Assembly (NCBI GenBank): GCA_023379805.1 | Contig: JAMCPI010000013.1 | Location: forward strand, 1-64,000 | Source of the DNA: Nitrososphaerota archaeon | Lineage (GTDB): Archaea > Thermoproteota > Nitrososphaeria > Nitrososphaerales > JACPRH01 | Length of the DNA: 64,000 nucleotides | Direction of reading: 5' to 3' | Shown: piece after piece, positions 61,455 through 64,000 of the stretch | How the letters are laid out: each line of letters starts with the position of its first letter | Position numbering within the stretch: the first letter of the stretch is position 1 | Translations under genes and position numbers: made by a program | Notes under the pieces: model-generated | Databases searched by the model: none | Seen by the model: only the letters and a program-made list of their open reading frames with translations | What the model was told of the DNA's origin: nothing

Positions 61455-61979
61455 CTACTTAGCAGGTGCCGGTGCTGATGCTGGTGCAGCTTCTGCCGCT
61501 GGACCCGCCGCAGCTGGTGCTGCTCCCGCGGGCTTCAGCGCTGTCTTCTTGACACCAACGCTTCTACCCTTTCTTCCGGTGCATCTGGTTCTCTGGCCTC
61601 TCACCTTTAGGCCGAGTGAGTATCTGACCCCGCGCCAACTCATGACGCCCTTCTCTCTGTCGCTGTCTCGTCTAAGAGACATCTGAAGGTCTGCACCGAC
61701 GAAATGTATGTCTGAGCCGGTGTCAATATCCTTTCTCCTGTTTAACGCCCAGCTCGGAATACCGAGCTTGTCGAGGTTCTTCAAACTGGCCTCGATCTTT
61801 GATATTTGGTCTTCGTTAAGTGCACCAAGCCTTAATCTACCGTCAATGTTGAGTGAGTGAAGCATCATACTTGAAAGATTCACTCCTACTCCCTTCAAAT
61901 CGGCTAACGCTACAACTACCTTCTTTTTACCGTCGATGTCTTTACCCGCAATTCGGATTAGGTGTCTAAACTCTGACAT
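61455..61979 (-). CDS. rps13: Ribosomal protein S13 (uS13) with Ala-rich tail
   Basis: A 174-residue S13: FRHLIRIAGKDIDGKKKVVVALADLKGVGVNLSSMMLHSLNID, DLQMSLRRDSDREKGVMSWRGVRYSLGLKVRGQRTRCTGRKGRSVGVKK. The last 25 residues are an Ala/Pro low-complexity tail (PAGAAPAAAGPAAEAAPASA), longer than usual. First gene of the operon; a TATA-like ATATATTAAG lies near 62040-62048 on the minus strand. Confidence 0.95.
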   Translation of the reverse strand: MSEFRHLIRIAGKDIDGKKKVVVALADLKGVGVNLSSMMLHSLNIDGRLRLGALNEDQISKIEASLKNLDKLGIPSWALNRRKDIDTGSDIHFVGADLQMSLRRDSDREKGVMSWRGVRYSLGLKVRGQRTRCTGRKGRSVGVKKTALKPAGAAPAAAGPAAEAAPASAPAPAK

Positions 61980-62070
61980 TATTCTAGAGCCTCAATACAC
62001 TTACTCGTGCTTTGTAGTCTCAACGTCTCCGCCGTCCACTTAATATATCTTCTCAATACTCCATGAGATA

Positions 62071-62086
62071 AATAGTGATCACTATT
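62071..62086. promoter_or_regulatory. 16-base perfect palindrome upstream of rps13
   Basis: AATAGTGATCACTATT, a perfect palindrome, lies about 25 bases beyond the rps13 TATA box and 48 bases before the broken alkD frame. Probably an operator for one of them. Confidence 0.5.
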
Positions 62087-62133
62087 ATATATCTGCTAGT
62101 CTCAACGGAGTTATCCTATCTTATCCCAGAAAT

Positions 62134-62760
62134 GTGGAAGGGATGGGCAGATTCGGGATCAACACCAACAACACCTACAGGGTATCAGTTCCGGATCTGA
62201 GAAAAATAGCCAAGGAGATAGGCAAAGACCATCTGCTCGCACAGCAGCTTTGGGATTCGCAGATACATGAGGCGCGGATACTCGCTGGCATGGTTGATGA
62301 GCCCAAGATGGTGACTGAGGCGCAGATGGAGAGATGGGTGAAGAATTTTGATTCATGGGATGTTTGCGACCAGTGCTGCAGCAATCTTTTCGACAAGACT
62401 AGGTTTGCCCATCAAAAGGCCGTTTAGTGGAGCTGCCGCAGAAATGAAGAGTTCGTGAAGAGGGCAGGTTTCGTATTGATGGCGTGTCTGGCGGTCCATG
62501 ACAAGAAAACCGGGGACAGTGAGTTCCTGAAGTTCCTGCCGATAATAAAGAGCAGGGCAGTTGACGAAAGAAACTTCGTGAAGAAGGCGGTTAACTGGGC
62601 TCTGAGGCAGATTGGAAAAAGAAGCGTAGGCCTGAACGAGGCTGCGATTAAAACTGCGAAAGAGATGCAGGCGATGGATTCCAAGGCTGCAAAATGGGTT
62701 GCGTCAGACGCGCTCAGGGAACTATCAAGCAAAAAAGTCCGGAGAAAGATAAGTGGTTAA
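62134..62760 (+). pseudogene. AlkD-type DNA alkylation repair gene, broken by an in-frame TAG
   Basis: One reading frame encodes an AlkD-like HEAT-repeat DNA glycosylase: MEGMGRFGINTNNTYRVSVPDLRKIAKEIGKDHLLAQQLWDSQIHEARILAGM.. VKNFDSWDVCDQCCSNLFDKTRFAHQKAV, then TAG at 62425-62427, then in the same frame WSCRRNEEFVKRAGFVLMACLAVHDKK..RNFVKKAVNWALRQIGKRS. Family members have KAVEWS here, so GAG appears to have become TAG. The start is only a GTG and the N-terminal 20 residues have no clear start codon. AlkD removes alkylated bases. TAG is an ordinary stop in neighbouring genes, so this is most likely a decaying gene. Confidence 0.8.
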
Positions 62761-62973
62761 AGGGGCAACGCAAAGGAAGAAGATGAGGCTGTACAATGCT
62801 TGACAAACGAGACCTGTTCGAATTCCAAGCCGTAGGCGGAGAGCTGAAGAGAAACATCACGCTGGTCGAAGCCTGAGGGGTTCGTGGCGAGGATAGGCAC
62901 TTGGCTGAGGTTTGCTTGGCCATGGTTGATTGAGCCGTCTCTCAAACTATTTAAGCCTCAAAATTCATACATA

Positions 62974-62987
62974 TGAACATATGTTCA
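62974..62987. promoter_or_regulatory. Palindromic operator TGAACATATGTTCA (copy 2)
   Basis: A perfect 14-base palindrome that contains the ATG start codon of the MNT gene (62981). TATTTAAG at 62948-62955 is the TATA box. Identical to 20477-20490. Position suggests autorepression by the HTH domain of the MNT protein. Confidence 0.6.
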
Positions 62988-63523
62988 CCCTGATGAATCT
63001 TGTTGTGACGCCCCACCTGAAGGTAGTCACCCAGATGTGCGAAGACCCGATGAAAGAGTATTACCAGAGGGAGCTTGCAAGAGCAAGCAAGGTAAGCGTA
63101 GGGCTGACCAACCAGCTTCTGAGAGAACTAGCCCAGTTGCAGTTTGTGACGCAGGAGAAGCGGGGCAAGATGAACTTCTACCGGCTTAACCTGAAGAATC
63201 CGGTCGTGAGGCAGTTCAAGGTGCTCCTCAACGTAGACAGTCTCTACGGACTGGTCAAGACCATCTCCAAAGATTCGCGAAAGGTAATCCTGTTCGGAAG
63301 CGCTTCCCAGGGCACGGATGTCAAAGAGAGCGACATCGATCTTTTTGTTCTCGCATCGGATAAGAGGCAGGTCAGAAAGGAGATGAGCCAGTTCAACAGA
63401 AGCAGCGAGCGGAAGATTGTGCCGATAATAGTGGACGCCAACGAATCCGTGAAGCTCAAGCGGGACGATTCTGCTCTGTATGAGAACATCGAAAGGGGGG
63501 TAGTGCTATGGGAAGCGGAATAA
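62981..63523 (+). CDS. HTH-minimal nucleotidyltransferase (MNT) antitoxin
   Basis: The frame is open from a TTG at 62930, but the ATG at 62981 sits 25-30 bases after a TATA box and is preferred (MFTLMNLVVTPHLKVVTQM). Residues 1-75 are a winged helix (PMKEYYQRELARASKVSVGLTNQLLRELAQLQFVTQEKRGKMNFYRLN). The rest is a minimal nucleotidyltransferase with ILFGSASQGTDVKESDIDLFVLAS (GSx10DxD). MNT proteins AMPylate and silence HEPN RNases. It overlaps the HEPN gene by 16 bases. Confidence 0.85.
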   Translation: MFTLMNLVVTPHLKVVTQMCEDPMKEYYQRELARASKVSVGLTNQLLRELAQLQFVTQEKRGKMNFYRLNLKNPVVRQFKVLLNVDSLYGLVKTISKDSRKVILFGSASQGTDVKESDIDLFVLASDKRQVRKEMSQFNRSSERKIVPIIVDANESVKLKRDDSALYENIERGVVLWEAE

Positions 63524-63945
63524 GCTCGGAGCTCCAGCAGCTGCTTGCAGAGAGAAAGATATTCAGGGCAAGAATCGACCGAAAGATGGTCGTGAAAGAG
63601 GTTGAAGCTGCTGAAACCGATCTCGTGGACGCCCAAGAATCACTGGAACTGAAGAAATTCAAATGGGCAACGATACAAGCCTACTACTCCATGTTCCACA
63701 GCACCCGAGCCCTCCTGTACAGCCGCGGCTACAGGGAAAAAAGCCACTACGCACTTCTCGTCGCCATCCGGGATCTCTTCAAGAACGAGTTGGGAGGCCG
63801 TCTCATCAGCAGTTTCGAGGAAGGGATGACCCTGAGACAGGAAGCGGACTACGGACTCAACTTCTCAGAGGAAGGGGCAGCTGAAACAGCAGAGGGTGCA
63901 GAAGACCTTCTGAAGAAAGCAAAGGAAATCCTAAAAATCAGTTAG
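63508..63945 (+). CDS. HEPN-domain protein, toxin of the MNT-HEPN pair
   Basis: A 145-residue helical HEPN protein: AAETDLVDAQESLELKKFKWATIQAYYSMFHSTRALLYSRGYREKSHYALLVAIRDLF, then GMTLRQEADYGLNFSEEGAAETAEGAEDLLKKAKEIL. The usual HEPN RNase motif R-x4-6-H may be met by RGYREKSH. With the MNT gene it forms a type VII-like toxin-antitoxin pair. The following 55 bases to the window edge show nothing. Confidence 0.82.
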   Translation: MGSGISSELQQLLAERKIFRARIDRKMVVKEVEAAETDLVDAQESLELKKFKWATIQAYYSMFHSTRALLYSRGYREKSHYALLVAIRDLFKNELGGRLISSFEEGMTLRQEADYGLNFSEEGAAETAEGAEDLLKKAKEILKIS

Positions 63946-64000
63946 GCTCATGCCCATCACCAATCAAGCATTTGATTATGCATAAATGAAAGCGATGAAC

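Noticed and set aside
62796..62876. 26-residue plus-strand ORF MLDKRDLFEFQAVGGELKRN.. resembling the start of an amino-acid permease
   Set aside because: No membrane segments follow in any frame with continuity; too short to support.

Overview
The window is archaeal. Evidence: ribosomal proteins S13, S4 and S11 in archaeal order, an XPB helicase/Bax1 nuclease pair, a tRNA gene with short introns, pilins with class III (KRKG/ISPV) signal peptides beside a FlaI/FlaJ-type motor, an HTH-S-layer_C fusion, TATA boxes about 25-35 bases before many start codons, and frequent GTG/TTG starts. The mix (duplicated-permease anion ABC transporter, PCYCGC protein, PQQ-type dehydrogenase, many DrrAB-type exporters) suggests a Thermoproteota lineage near Nitrososphaeria (Thaumarchaeota/Aigarchaeota-like). 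No ammonia-oxidation gene is present. The lineage call is inference.

Layout. 0-7 kb: tail of an IS5-type transposase, a nickel/cobalt permease, an anion-type ABC transporter operon without a binding protein, and XPB-Bax1. 7-18 kb: a 57-residue protein, a 1380-residue soluble hybrid histidine kinase, a surface-anchored PQQ-type dehydrogenase, an FMN split-barrel protein, a MarR-controlled drug/lipid exporter, and a PCYCGC protein. 18-20 kb: a tRNA-Gln(CUG) gene apparently holding two introns, a hypothetical protein, and aspartase. 20-32 kb: a TrmB-like regulator, a winged-helix protein, two unknown small proteins, a MoxR ATPase with a VWA partner, a possible SecB-like protein, and a type IV pilus operon (two pilins, FlaJ, FlaI).

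32-41 kb: a six-gene minus-strand operon running from a membrane-anchored Asp-box (sialidase-like) protein through an anchored family 5 peptide-binding protein to a complete Dpp/Opp ABC transporter, apparently a surface scavenging unit. 41-55 kb: metallopeptidase, NatAB-like exporter, GH3-family adenylase, envelope proteins, cysteine desulfurase, PLD and GIY-YIG nucleases, hemerythrin, SCP2, aldo/keto reductase, a Thr-rich surface protein, another DrrAB exporter and an unidentified structured RNA. 55-64 kb: a DUF4430/ECF-S pair (possible corrinoid uptake), a small protein with an operator abutting its start, NikR, a nuclease-like protein, GlmS, the HTH-S-layer_C protein, the S13-S4-S11 operon, a broken AlkD gene, and an MNT-HEPN toxin-antitoxin pair.

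The features most worth follow-up are the two-intron tRNA, the structured RNA at 54.7 kb, a 14-base palindrome found both before the TrmB-like gene and over the MNT start codon, a pilin gene with no visible start codon, and the MoxR/VWA/unknown cluster beside the pilus operon.
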